Assembly: GCF_047495875.1 (NCBI RefSeq)
Contig: NC_092463.1
Location: forward strand, 9,062,622-9,126,621
Reading direction: 5' to 3'
DNA length: 64,000 nt
DNA from: Pithys albifrons albifrons
Lineage: Eukaryota > Chordata > Aves > Passeriformes > Thamnophilidae
The notes beneath the pieces are model-generated. The model searched no databases. It was not told the DNA's origin and worked only from the letters and a program-made list of their open reading frames with translations. The number at the start of each line of letters is the position of its first letter. The stretch's first letter is position 1. The translations under genes and the position numbers were made by a program. Shown here one piece after another: positions 32,550 to 45,000 of this stretch.

Positions 32550-33750
32550 GCAGCCAGCCCCTAGGCCGAGCCGGGACAGGCCACATCCCTGGCGGGGCAC
32601 AGCAGCCCCAGCGCCCGGTGCAGGGCCGGGCCGGTGCCGGGGGAAGGGGGAACCCGGCCGGGGGCCAGGAAACACCGCCCCCGGGGCCTGGGGCCGGGCC
32701 GGTGGAGGGGGCCGGGCTGGCGGGCGCTGCCCCGCCGCGCTGAGCGAGCTCGGAGGGCGGCGAGGCCCCGAACCCCGTGGGGGGAGCGGAGCGGGGCGGC
32801 CCCGGGCACGGGCGGGAAGCGGTGGCGGGACCCGGCGGAGGATGTGAGCGAGCGAACGAGCGCCGCGGACACGCGTGCGGGGCGAGCCCGGCCCGGCGGT
32901 GGCAGCGCGGCCCGGGGGCGCGGGGGGAGGCGGCGGCGGAGCGAAGCGAGGCGAGGGGCGGCCTCGCAGGGCGGAGCGGCGAGGAAGGCGAGCCGGCAGC
33001 CGGAGCGGGCGTGCGAACCCCACGGGCCGAGCGCCTGCGAGAGGGAGAGGGGGAGGAGGAGCCGCCCCGCCGCCCGGGGATGGTGAGGAGGAGGCGGCGG
33101 CTGCCGGGAGCCCAGTGAGGCCTTTGCTCGGCGCCCGCCGCAGAGCCCGCCCGCCTCGCCGGCCGCCCCCCTTCCCCCCTTCGCTCGCTGGCTCGCTCCC
33201 CCCATCCCTCCCCTTCCCCTGCTTCCCTCCTCGGCTCCCTTCCCCTGCCGCCGCCGCCTCCTCCCCGGGCTCCAGCCATGTAAGTGACCCGCTCCCCGGC
33301 AGGGAAGGGCTGGGGGAAGGAAGCGCCGGGGCCTGCTCGGCGCGCCCGCATTGTGCGGGGCCAGGAGGGAAGCGAAGGCACGGGAAGGGGGGCGGCCGCC
33401 GTCTCTCCGCCTTCCCCGGGCCGGGGCTGCCCCGCCGTCCCCCGAGCACGGCCGGGCGGGGTGGGGGGCGAGGGGGCCGGGCTGCGGCGGCCCCGGGCAG
33501 GGCGGCCGGGCGGTCGCGTCCTGCCGGCGGGCCCGAGGCGGACAGGAAGCTGTTGGCTCCCCCGGGATGCGGTGGGTGAGAGGGCGGCGGGGCGGGGGGC
33601 TCCCCTCGGGCCTGCCCCGGCCCGAGCATCCCCCGGGGGAGCGGCGCTGGGGGCGGGTGGGGGGGTGGCTTGTGTTATTTCTGAAACAGCGGCGAGCAAA
33701 GTAGCCGAGGCCCCCGCTCCTCTTTCCCCACCTCCCCCGCCCCCATTTTC
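32550..33750. promoter_or_regulatory. AKT1: CpG island / AKT1 promoter region
   Basis: Extremely GC- and CpG-rich sequence with many GC boxes and no TATA box seen. It lies upstream of the AKT1 coding exon on the same strand and contains a strong plus-strand donor at 33280. The very long ORFs through it on both strands (for example 32343-33629) are composition artefacts. A TATA-less CpG promoter is normal for this housekeeping kinase. Confidence 0.8.
32850..33279 (+). other. AKT1: AKT1 non-coding first exon (inferred)
   Basis: The donor CCAGCCAT/GTAAGTGACC ends an exon at 33279 and is the best plus-strand donor in the island. AKT1 has a 5' UTR first exon and its start codon in exon 2, which fits. 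The left boundary is only a placeholder, since no TATA or initiator can be picked. Weaker donors exist near 33117 (GTGAGG) and 33085. Confidence 0.5.
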
Positions 33751-36700
33751 TCCCCTTGTCTTTGCGGCCGCGTTGTTCAGCCCAGCTCCGCTTTGCGGAC
33801 CACTGTTTGCCGATGGGGGTGTGATTCCCTCCATGGACATTTGGCGTGTGTAGGTGGCTGTGCAGAGCTTGTGGACTGGATTTTTTTTTTCGATTGGTGT
33901 TGGGTTTTTTTGTGTTTGTTTTGTTTTTGTTTTTGTAGAGCTGTCTGCAGATGCCCCCCTCCCCCGCCGCCCCTCCAGGTGAAATTCTGCAATTGACGAA
34001 ATGTTCTTAGGGAGTTGTAGGACTTTTGCTTCTGTTTCTTTGTAAAGCACATAATCAAGCATATAAACGTGCTGGTAGTTTTTATGTATTTTATTGACAG
34101 AACGCTACTGATGCTGATAGAGCTTGTACCTTATCGGTAGCCTGTGCCCCCCAGCCCCACTGGGGGAAGAATTTAACTATTTTGCTTTGTTTTCCTACCA
34201 CCTCAACATAAAAGAAGCAAATCCATGATTTGCATTTGCTTGTTTTACTTATACCTCAGGAGGAATGTACATTTCAAAATACAGTTATAAAAGGGAGTTA
34301 CTAACACAATGCTGAAGAATATTTGTTTGAAGGTAAATAAATTTGACATACTGCATGACTAGTAATTACTTTTATGTAGTAGTTAATTTCATGATGACAG
34401 CCACAACATTTGTCTGAGTTAACAGATTTAAAGACACTATGGAAGTACCTTTGATTTTTTTAAATAGGAGGGTATGTATTGTGTGTGGTGTTTACAGAAC
34501 TGATTTTGCTGTGTAGCAGTGGTAAATCAAATTTAAGAATTGATCTAATGTCCACAAGTCGCTTTCAGCTCCAGCATTCACTTACAGTCTTGTAAAAATT
34601 TCCTGTAAGTGATTACATTAACAATTAAATAGGTTCACGACTGACTTGATTTCTTTGGGCACAGAACAAAACTTCTGTTATAAACACTTTAAAATGGAAT
34701 TTGATTAAATGCATCTTAGGTTGCTACAGGAATTCTGAGCAGCACAGCTATTAAATTATATGAGCATAAACTGTAAAAGGACTTGTTCTTGTTTGGGAAC
34801 ATAAAGAGGATTTTGTCTGGGCTGCAAAGGGGATATGAAGAAGTTGCTTTTCTGCCGTCACTCAGTTTTGAAATAGGCAGCTTAGTTTGTCCTGTCAAGC
34901 TGTAGTTGTGGTTGCAGCTTGGACAGCTGGATGTCGTAACTTTGGCCCCTCACCTGAACAGCATTAACCTCCTGTCTATTGATCAGCAAAGGCAGGAGGG
35001 CACAAATATTTCAAATTACGGTTTTGTAAACCTAGATTAGGCTAACAGATTGAAAAAAAATGAAAGTAATTGTAGAGATTTTTGTTTTCCAGTTGGCACT
35101 TTCCCTATAGCTTAGTATCTGAGAAGCCTTTCTGAACCTTGTGATAGGCTGCACTTACTGCCATAAAATTCCTGTAGATGTGGTGTCATTCGACACACAG
35201 CATATAGTAGCAAATTCTTACGACCACGCCTAAGTCATGGCCCACAATGCCATTTTGTAAGGGAAGCTAAGATGCTGGAGCAACCTGGTCCTTCTAAGCT
35301 TCCTTGAAAGCTGTCTGCCCAGATTTGGTAACTGGGTCATGGTGCAAAGCTACTGCAGGCGCAGAGGGCCTTGAGCACATTGGATTCGCTGCTGCTCCCA
35401 TGAAACACCCAGGGCAGGATTTGCGTAACACAGGAGATGTACTTGGCTGGTCAAAGCTGGTGGGGACATCTATCTGTACGCTCCACTTGAGATGTTGGCT
35501 GGAGCCCAGCTTGGTTGTGTCTCTGCTGTTTAGGTGCAGTTGTCTGTCAGCCATGAGCTTACCCTGGGAAGAGAACGTAGGTAGCTCATGGCATCCCATG
35601 TACTGGGCCCAAACACACCCTGCTCTGGCCCAGTCCAGTTCCTGTGTCTCCTCTGCTCTCATGACTGTGTCATGTGGCCACCGTAGGCAAACATGGGCAG
35701 CTGGTTCCTGGTTTGCCTGGTCCTGCTGATGAGCATTTTGAGAACATGTAAGAATGGGTAACACATTTGGGCTCAGAGTGTCCTGGAAGCACCACAAATG
35801 TGGCAGACCAGGGCAGTGGACATCTGTAACTGTGATGTTGTGACAGGCTGAGTGTTAGCCCAGGAGAATGCTTTTCTGTAACCTGCTTTCTGATCTGGGC
35901 TAGCCAGTCCAGCCTGGACCCAGTCTGGCATGCCAGGACTGAGCCTAGTGAGTCTGATTCTCTTTTAGTCCCTTGCTTACTCTCCCTCATGAAGATGAGG
36001 TGATTACCATAGATGCTCTTGTATCCCATAAGCTTAAGTTTCAGCTTCAGCATGATGGAGAAGTTCTTTTCTTCCTTCTCTACTTTAGGGTATGAGTGGA
36101 AACAAATATAAAATTTCATATTGGAAAAGGGACAAGGAGGACAGATTGATCTCTTAATTTTGTAGAGACAAAGGAAAGTGAGCACAATATACAGAAAAGA
36201 ACGAGAGAAGGAGCTCTTAACATGACTCTCCCAAATACGGAAAAGATGGTTCTGCTCCACCTTCTGTTGTATAGTTGGTTTGACTGACTCCTGAAAGCAG
36301 GTTTTGCTGCTGCAGTGCCTAGGGAAGTGAGTTATCTCATTATTTATGAAGAAGTTAATAACCTTTAAGGAATTAATACATACGCAAACCCAGCGTCACC
36401 ATGATATGATGCTGATGTCACACCATTCATGATTTACTACACTTCAGCTGTGTGAGGAATACTTCAGTACTAAAAAAAGTATTATAGAAATGCATTTTGA
36501 AAAACAAGCAAAGAGAAAGACTAAGTTGTTTAGCTTTTGACAGTGTTCAGTCCTGTGCAGACACAGACTGGAGCAGCCAGGTCATACTTACCTCAGATGC
36601 CCTCTGTTCACTGGGAACCATTCCTAGATGGCCATAAATGAGGACTGTAATCATTCCTTCTTTTTTTTTCCCCTCTAAGGATTTTATGGAAAAGGAACTT

Positions 36701-39655
36701 TCTCTGGTTTACGCATCTTCAGTAGTACATTGACCTATAGTTAACTTGCTCCTCTATTCCGAGAAATTACTCTTGCTTGTTGCCACTGTCTTCAATAACG
36801 TCTTTTTACTAAAATAGGTGTATTAGGCACAGCTTGAATTTGTGTTTTAAAATACACTAGATAGAGTAGGTTTGCTGCTGTTGGAGCTGTGTCTATGGAC
36901 GTCTTGTTAGACAGTGAGAAGGGTTCCCCAGCTCTTCACAGTAAAAATAGCTCAAGTTTCCCCCTGTGAAATAAGTGCTCTCACACAGCTGACTAAAGGG
37001 CTGAGTTGGAACCCATGCTGCATGTTGGTGTCAGGTAATGTTTAATGTTTTCCTACTTAGTTGTGCCATGCTGTCTCTCCATGACTTCTTTACAATACTC
37101 CCACTCTCTTCACCGCCCCTCTTGTCTGGAAGAGGATGGGCAGGTAAAGACACACGCCTGAGAGCAGCACTGCAGTTGCCCAATATTTCTTGGGTAGACA
37201 CTGTAGGGAAAAGGCAGTCCAAACTGCTTGGACACCCCAGAGCAGAAAAAGCAGTTCCTCTGAACTTTGGGTTTCTTTGTTGATCTGCTTTTTTTGGCTC
37301 TGTTGTCATTCAAATTCAGATTATCAGATGACAGTTTAGCTGATGACAAGTAGGAGGCTGCCAAGTGGTAATCCTGGCAAGTGTTAACCCAGGAAAACCT
37401 GGAATAAGTTAGCTGCAGATTGCGGAATTTTCGTCCTTTGTGCTTTTTTTCTGTTCTTAATAGTAGGATTGTCCTTTCTGCAGGCTGCTTTGGCTTGTAG
37501 CTTCCTTTTATATGTATGATTATTGGAAAGGGTATCAGTTGTTCAGTGTCACTAAATTGTTGAATTCAAGATGCAGAGGGAGGTTGCACAGTCCCTGCGC
37601 TCTGTGTGACATGAGGTTAGAAGCGTTAACTTTCACACCTGGGTGTTGCATTTCCATATGCAAGTCGTGATAATCTTAGGGGGTTTGTTCAACACTTTGC
37701 AAATTGCTCAATGCTCAGATGAAGCCTCTAAGCATCAACAGCATAACCTCTTGACATCATCAAGGCAGTCTAGCTTGGATGACTATTGTACATGCAGTTT
37801 GGAAAGGAAAACAAACGCCTGCCATATTCGTTAGGTTCTCTCCTAATTGCTGTGGAGCTGAAGGAGTTTGTTCCAAGGTAACTCCGGCCTCTATTCTGCA
37901 GCGTACGGTGTTCTCATATTTATATATGAAATTAATCAATTCTTACATGTCACTTGTTCCAATGTAATGTTTTGTGTGTTTTCCCTCCCTCTAATCTGTT
38001 TTGTGGGGTTCATAATTATGATTAGTGAAATTGGCAGATTTGTAGTTTGGGAAAAAACCCAAACCCACTTTGTTTCTGGGGAGAGCTGGAAAATGAAGTG
38101 TTAACTGGAAAAGCTGAGGAATAGTAATAAACAGTGTAGGTTCATAGACAGAGTATCAGGGGAGTGATCTCTTTTCTCCCCATCCATTTTTGCTGGCAGT
38201 GATGGAACTTGTTCAAATTAGAGCTGTGTGTTGAAGGCTGCCTGTTTTAGAGCAATGTGATGTACAGTATAGAGCCCTCTGCTCCTGCTGGGGTTTCAGT
38301 TCTAGGCTGAATTCATTTTGATCACCTGTTTCTTCCATCCAGTTTTGTGTCTTGGAGAGTTATGGGGAATTAGTTGCTTTTTAATCTAGTTTCTGATGGA
38401 TGGCTATCACCTGCATGCTCAGAGATAATTGATGTGTGCATTCCAAATGCATGCAGAGACAGTATATATTTGTTAGGTAGGAATATGATTTCTCCATAGT
38501 TGGAAAGTAAAGCCAGGTCTTTTGTGGCAGGTTACGAGTGCTGCTGAATTTTGTTTTATTAAACTTGTTGTTTACTGCCGAGAATTTGTCACCAATTAGG
38601 TTTTTTGATCACTCAAGTAATATAAAATTGAATGGCAGCATGGACACTCTGGAGAGCACAGAAGACATTAAAGAAAAACAGGGAACATTTGTGCCACAAG
38701 CAGAAAAATAATCAGATTCAATTTAGAAGAATAATAAAAGCTAATGCATTTGGGAAGAGATTACTTTGAATGAGGGAGAGAAATGCACAGAGCATTTCTG
38801 TGGTAGTCAGCCGCGAGCAAGGCACACTTTCAATAAGATGAGCAATTTTGAGCTATTTAGATAGGAACTTCATCTCATAAAGCAGAGGGGTAAAAATCCC
38901 AAGTTGTACTTGGGTGTATTTCATTGTGAGAAAGGCAGCAGCAAACTGCAGTGCATTCAGTGAAGAGCCATAAAATTGATCAGGGTGCTGTAAGGGCTAG
39001 TTTAGGGTAACAGAAAGGTACGTGAGCTTATCTGTGGTTGGTTGTGTACCTCTAGGAGAGGTAGAAGTTACAAATACCGAAGGTACAGAACATGCTTTTT
39101 GGGGAGTTGAGGAGATTTGAGTGGGATTAATGAGACAATGCTGAACCTAAAATAATCTGAAACAGAGTAACCATGTTCACTGCCAAAGGTTTATCTCTGA
39201 GACACGCTGTGTGCTGGTTAATAGACTGCTATCAGGCTGTGAAAAAACCTTCCAGAAGAGATTCTGAAAGTCTTCCTTGGCAGGAAATATTAAAATCTGG
39301 ACTTTGTGAAATTTCAGAATTTTGATTGTTGTAAAGACTGAGATGGTGTTGCAGAGATGGAGGTCTACTAGGTAAGGTCTTGAATCCACTTGTAATTTAG
39401 TTTGTAAAGTTGAGTCTGGCTGTGATCAACCTACTCAGCAGGACTTCAGCAAGTACAGATTTTGGCTCCTCTGGCTGCCGAGGTAGAAAAGCCCTCATGA
39501 AGAGCTAAGCCTTTGTTTAGGATTTGTAATAATAATAAAACAAAAGTATCCCAAACCACCAACCCAGGAATGAAAGCTACTCCCTATTGTATCCCTTACT
39601 GTACATCTGTGACCTGCTTTGAGATGATGGTGTGCTCTTCTTTTGATCCTTTTAG
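33280..39655 (+). other. AKT1: AKT1 intron 1
   Basis: Runs from the donor GTAAGT at 33280 to the acceptor CTCTTCTTTTGATCCTTTTAG ending at 39655. The first 700 bp remain GC-rich and T-rich (poly-T blocks at 33884 and 33906-33940); the rest is AT-rich. No coding exon was recognised. A diverged LINE relic lies at 38640-39150. Additional non-coding exons cannot be excluded. Confidence 0.55.
38640..39150 (+). mobile_element. Diverged CR1/L3-type LINE relic
   Basis: Several stretches recall the CR1/L3 3' ORF and UTR region: AGAATAATAAAAGCTAATGC, AACTGCAGTGCATTCAGTGA followed by AGAGCCATAAAATTGATCAGGGTGCTG, and GAGTGGGATTAATGAGACAATGC. It is far more diverged than the CR1 copies at 32086 and 47187, so it would be an old insertion. 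Boundaries are approximate. Confidence 0.45.
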
Positions 39656-39832
39656 AAATAGCTGGGGAGGAGAAAAACGGAGAAAAAGCCCTCATCCCTC
39701 TTGTGGAGCCTTCTGCTGGAGTTCAGGAATTTCAAGAGAGTGATCTTTTGGCATAAACTGGTTTTTCAAGAGACATTCCTGCCATTATGAATGAAGTAGC
39801 AATAGTGAAGGAAGGCTGGCTTCACAAACGTG
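39656..39832 (+). other. AKT1: AKT1 exon 2 (5' UTR plus first coding segment)
   Basis: The exon is bounded by a pyrimidine-rich acceptor ending TTTTAG at 39655 and the donor GTAAGTGA at 39833. Bases 39656-39786 would be 5' UTR. A weaker acceptor TTCAG at 39726 is an alternative. The donor is certain; the acceptor is probable. Confidence 0.7.
39787..39832 (+). CDS. AKT1: AKT1 first coding segment, start of the PH domain
   Basis: Forty-six coding bases, ATG to the first base of codon 16, translate to MNEVAIVKEGWLHKR. Human AKT1 begins MSDVAIVKEGWLHKRG; the N2/E3 form is the one recalled for chicken. The exon ends in phase 1 inside Gly16, as in mammalian AKT1. AKT1 is the PI3K-dependent Ser/Thr kinase: its PH domain binds PIP3/PI(3,4)P2 at the plasma membrane, and the kinase is then activated by PDK1 and mTORC2. 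Visible here are K8 and K14 (K14 contacts the phosphoinositide headgroup) and W11 of the first PH strand. Glu17, the site of the oncogenic E17K change, lies in the next exon, outside what could be found here. The rest of the gene is to the right of the window. Confidence 0.93.
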
Positions 39833-42800
39833 GTAAGTGACTCTTCCCCCTCGGACAGTGGACTGACTGTCTCCCGTGCCGTGATCTGGCATTTAGCAGC
39901 ATGTCTTCAAATAATCCATTATTTTCCCCTTCACCCTTGTGGAAATATAAGGAGTGTGCATGACTTTCTTTCAAGTTTTTGAAAATGCGTGTACAAGGGG
40001 TTTTCTTTGTGTGTGTGTGTTCACTGAAACTTTATATCAACTGCTTTGAAAATGATAATAGAGATAGCAACTGAAGGAGATGCTGCTTAGTGTTAGAGGT
40101 TAAACTGTAGCAAATTATTTTGGTTTATATGTAGGCCTGTAGCTTTTCATTTTGTGTTCAAGGGGAGAATTAAGGTGAATCTTTTTGAACAGTGAAAAAT
40201 ATGCCTGTATTTTGTGAGCAGTGCTGTGCTCTTGCAGAGACTTGCTAGAGAATGTGCCATTCTGTTTGTGTCTGAAGTGCTCTTAGTATCAGTGTCCTGG
40301 ATGGGAAGAACAGCCTCAAGTTTGTGCACTCTGCATTTCTGTTATACCACTAAAGGCATTTGATTTTTATAAAAAGTCTTCATTCTTTACAGAGTGGCCA
40401 AACTGATATAGCAGTCACTTGTACTGTTACAGATTTGCATTCTTAAATGTTTTCTTCACCTAACAGTGAGTTTGTTCTCTTTTGGGGAGGTGTTAATTTT
40501 CAAGTACCACAGCATTGATCCTATATGGTACTTGACTTACCTGTTTCTTTGTATTCTACTGTCGTTCCTTGGAAAGGAGAGAGCAGTGATAGGTACTTTC
40601 CATAGTATGTCATCTTTTTGGACCAACAACAGAATCTCTGTGCTCCAGCAGTAGGGAAGCTTACATGATTCTGCAGACTCAGGATTTTTCTAGAGGGTTT
40701 GCAACAACTTGCCTGAAGGTGCAAAGGTGTAGCATAATTATTTATGGAAGAAATTATAACTGTGTTATCATAACCTGGATAAAGGCTGATGTTTCTTCTG
40801 CAGCAATAAGAAATTTCTAAGAATTTAGAAAACATGTTGATGACCTGTGTTTTAAAAGGGTGGAAACATATATTTCTAACAGCTGGATATGCAGCATAGT
40901 TTAGCAGATTGTTTGATGCTTGATGTACAAGTGTTTCAATAAATTTTATTCTGTTTTGTTTTGGATGTTTGTTCTCATTTATTTCAGTTGGAAACCTCTT
41001 TGCACTTATTAGCTCAAAGAACTTATTCAGTAATTTTGGTGTACCCAGACTGCCTTGTTCAGATAAAGTGTTTGAGAATTACACTGTGTTTGGATGAAAC
41101 AGGAGAAAGAAACACAGAATTATGCTTCCCGTTCCCATTTATGAATCTAGAAACTCTTCAAATCAAAGAGAGATTTTTTTTTTTTTTTTAGTTTAAACCG
41201 TATTTTTAGGCTGAGGGTTTTTAACTGTCTGTTGTTACAATTCTGTTACAATTTATCTGTAATTTTAAAAAAAATGTTATTTTGAGAAATGCTGTCAAAA
41301 AATCAGAGGGAGAAACATTTATTTTAACAAGTATGAGAAAGTTATTGTCAGGACGATTCAGAGGCAGATGCGTCTGAAACTTTAAAACACTTGTGTTTCA
41401 AGCTTGTCTGTGTTTACTTTTGAGAACTGAATTTTGGTTGTTTCTAGGATTACAATAAAGCTTCCTTCAAGTAAGGAGACCTCTGGAGGAGGTCTTAGTA
41501 AGAGATGCCCAGATTTCCTGATCTGATTTTTTTTTTTAAATTGCCGCAGAGAAACAGATTATTATCTCCTACAGTTTGCTGATAATTTGATGAGATTATT
41601 TGCTGAATACATTTCCAATTCCAGAATGTTACTCTCCATGTTCCGCATATTTGATAGAGCAAATTTTTGCCCAAACGCCCAACCTGTTAAACGTATCTGG
41701 GCCTTTTTTGGATGCCAGGTTTCCTAATCCTTTTAACATGTTTTCAAATGCCTTTTTACCCTTTTGGTATGTGCAGTGACATCTATTTCATTCCACTCAT
41801 TGACTTTGCAACCATGAATTTAGTGTTGTCCATGAGAGGAGGGTTTTAGAAGGTAGTGCTGTAACTTCCCCTCATCCTGCCAGTGTGTCAGCTCTGTTAC
41901 TCTCTTGGTTGTTGTAGCTGTTTTGAAATGAATTGACAAATTCAGTTCTTTTGGCTGGGCCTGTGGCAGGGGAACTGATCCACTTGTGTGTGTGTTTTGT
42001 AAAGAATCTTTTTTTTTTTTAAATAATCTCCATATATTGCCTGACCCTATCAGTTTGCTGGGTCTGCCAGTTCAAGTGCTTCAACCACAAGATGTTTCCA
42101 AAACTGATGTCTGATACTGTGAGCTTCTGAAGTCAAGGCATAAACAGTAATTACTGCAGGGAGGGACTGCTAAAGGGGGATTTTAGATATAGGAAACATA
42201 TATTGTTTGTCTTTTGGATCATTTATAAAACCAAAGGTTGTGCTGCAAGTGTTCTTTAAAGGTCCTAGGGCTTTCCACATGCAAATATTTTAGGTAGTGA
42301 CTGTCCGAAATCCAGATTGGGCAATGATGTTCTAACGTTTCCCATAGCCTTGGTTGGATATGGTGTCTCTTAGTTCACATCCTGAGCAGTTCAACAGCCT
42401 GGCTGTGTGCAGTTAAACAGTTGCTACATCTTACCCCAGCAGTGGCTTAATTTTGGTGGTTTTAATGATTTGTGTATGTATAAATCAGGCAGCGAAGTGC
42501 TCTGGAGCCCTTCTGGATGGCAGGTGTAAGTAAGCATAAAGCCATCATTAGCAGGAGCAGGTGTGCTGGCCTGGCAGGGAAATAGCAGGGCTTTCTAGAA
42601 CTGTGGGGTAGTTTTCTTCTGTCAGCATGCTTTACATTTCTGTTTTTGTTTCCAAGATTAAAAATACAAATGGAGAAATGGAATTAAACATCACTGCCTG
42701 GACGAGAGCTCTTGGCAGTTCTGTGAGTCAGTCGCTAAAAGGAAGCTCTACTTCCAGTAGTGCAGATGTTTGCTTGTGCAGGGGCCAGAGTCATCTCCAT

Positions 42801-44849
42801 GACATGTCTAACCTCAGCCACACAGAAATAGAAGAATTCATGAATGAACTCTTTCCCCTCGCCCTTTTCCCCACTGGCAGTGCATGGTGCATGTTACTCA
42901 AATCGCAGCGAGACGACAGACTCTTGTGTGAAGACAGAAACAGGACTTTCTGACCACTCTTTGTGTAACTGCTGAACTGTATAATGGCTGAACTGTTCCA
43001 ACACACACGTAGGAAGCGTGAAGGAACTTGTACATGGGGCTGGTGTATTGTAAGTGACATCCAGAGTATGTAATCCCTGGCTGTGTTACGCTGAGGGTTT
43101 GTTTAGTGGGAAAGGATGGGGGAAATGGTTCAACACAGGGGTGCTATAATTTTGATTGAATATGAGGGGAGAAGGAGAAAATTATCTGCCCAAATTGCTG
43201 CTTGTTGAGCTCTGAGATTAGAGGTTTTCATGAGTATCCTTAATTTTGGTTGTGTGTGTGTGTAGCCTTTTGGAAAACAGAGGTGTGCCCAAGTGTATTT
43301 TACTTGCTTTACTGATCCATTTTAAAGATCTGATTGGATTTCTTGCATCTTTCTGCTCAGATCCCTGTTTATAAAGGTCCTTCTATTGTCTTCAGTCTTC
43401 ATCCTGTTTTGTTTTTTTTAAAGTCTTTCTGCACAGCTAACAAAGGGGGGATTGTGCGTTTTGATACTCTGTCATCTCTGTCCTCCCTAGTATGTCCGGT
43501 TTTCTTATTAGGGCATAAACTCGGAGGAAAAAAAGGAGTCTTTTGGAGTCAGGGAAAGAGGGGGAGGGAAAAATGTACACTGACATTTGGAAAAGGAAAT
43601 AGAAATCTTGATTTCTCAGTCTGAGAAATCTGAAGCAATTATAAGGAGCAGGAGAGACCTGTGTATTCATCCATTAATAATTAGCAGGAAATGCAGAACT
43701 ATTTTGTTTTTAAATAGTATATAAACAAAGCACAGTAATTTTAACTGTGAAAACTGGAATGTTTTCTCTAAATGTCAGTTTTAGTGAACTCCAGTCAGGT
43801 AATTCCTATTTTACTAACTGAGTCTCTGGCTTACAAGCTGATCAAAATTAGCAGAGGCCTCTAAAGGAGAAATTATACAAAAGGTATTTATCCCACTTCT
43901 GGAAAGAATACTTTTTTTTTGTTAAAGAATTATTTCTGTAATGAATGGAGGGATACAGATGACCTAATAAATAACCAGTGATCCCGTGTGATTTGTCTTC
44001 CTATTCATTGCATAAAATGAATGCAGGATCCATATGTAAAACACAAACCAGGAATTAAATGCTGATTGTTGCTCTTTTAACTTTCTGTAGCAGAATAGCA
44101 CAGATGGTGAACTTTAGCTTTGTTATTTTGAGCACAGGTTCATACTTTCAGTATTCTGTTATTATGAATCAAAACAGGATCTTACAAGATATGACCAGAT
44201 TTTTTTTAAGTCGGGAGGAGGGTGGGGGTTCTCTTGTGTTGCTGTTTTCCTTCACCTCTTCTTTCTTCTCTCTCTTCTGTTCTCACCATGTTCCCTGCCT
44301 TTTCCTATGTGTATTTATGTGTGTGTGTGTTTTGTTTTGGGGTTTTGTGTTTCATCTTGGCTTCTGTCTGTCCCTGGGATGTAGCAGTGCACTGTCTTGA
44401 TGACCTATGTAGCCAGAACCTTTGAGGTTCAGATTAGTTCAAGGATCGTCTGGCTTTCATGGTATTTCAAAGGAATGGCTGTGGCACTTGATACAAAGGA
44501 TCCTAAGAGCCATCTGAACTCTGAAGATGCCAGCTATAGAGGGCACAGCTGCTTCAGAGTTAAAACTAGGGGGAATGGAAAGGTAAGAAACAAGATAGGG
44601 GCTGAACAAAGAATGGAGCAGGGAAGTTTGTGACAGAGGGAGAGAAGTGGATGCTATTTCTAGAGCTGAAGGGTTGGGTTTGTAGGGAAATCTGTTGCTC
44701 TTCTTATTGGAAACAAAAGATAAGCTGTGTCAGTTTGTGGTTTTCCTTGTGTGTCTCTTTTTCGACACAAGGGGCAATAGTTTTGCAATGCTAGCTCTCA
44801 GATGCTTTCATTTTGCTTGTCCTGTTCTGGGAAAAGGGGACCGGGGAGG

Positions 44850-45000
44850 AACCAGGAAGTTGTCAACCAATAAATCTGACCTTCTTGGTAGACAAGATGC
44901 TAGAGACATTAAGAAAGGATGAGATCACAAAACATCTGGAGAAACATGAGCTGATAATGGCTAGTCAGCTAGACTTTTGGAGGGTAATCTCATCTGATGG
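44850..45000 (+). mobile_element. LINE reverse-transcriptase fragment relic
   Basis: An open frame reads INLTFLVDKMLETLRKDEI, then TKHLEKHELIMASQLDFW. This follows the CR1/L2-clade reverse-transcriptase pattern (R)PVSLTS..GK..E..I...I..HLE....I..SQ.GF. The catalytic residues lie further downstream and are not recognisable. A fossil fragment of an old LINE. Confidence 0.6.

Noticed and set aside
33084..33122. Alternative AKT1 first-exon donors GTGAGG
   Set aside because: Weaker than GTAAGTGA at 33280; kept only as alternatives.
32343..34062. ORFs of 428 and 517 codons on the minus strand and others on the plus strand
   Set aside because: GC-island artefacts: overlapping frames are all open, with no domain, and they cross the CR1 tail and the AKT1 first-exon donor.
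35670..36260. 196-codon minus-strand ORF
   Set aside because: No recognisable domain, irregular composition, and it lies within AKT1 intron 1; probably chance.
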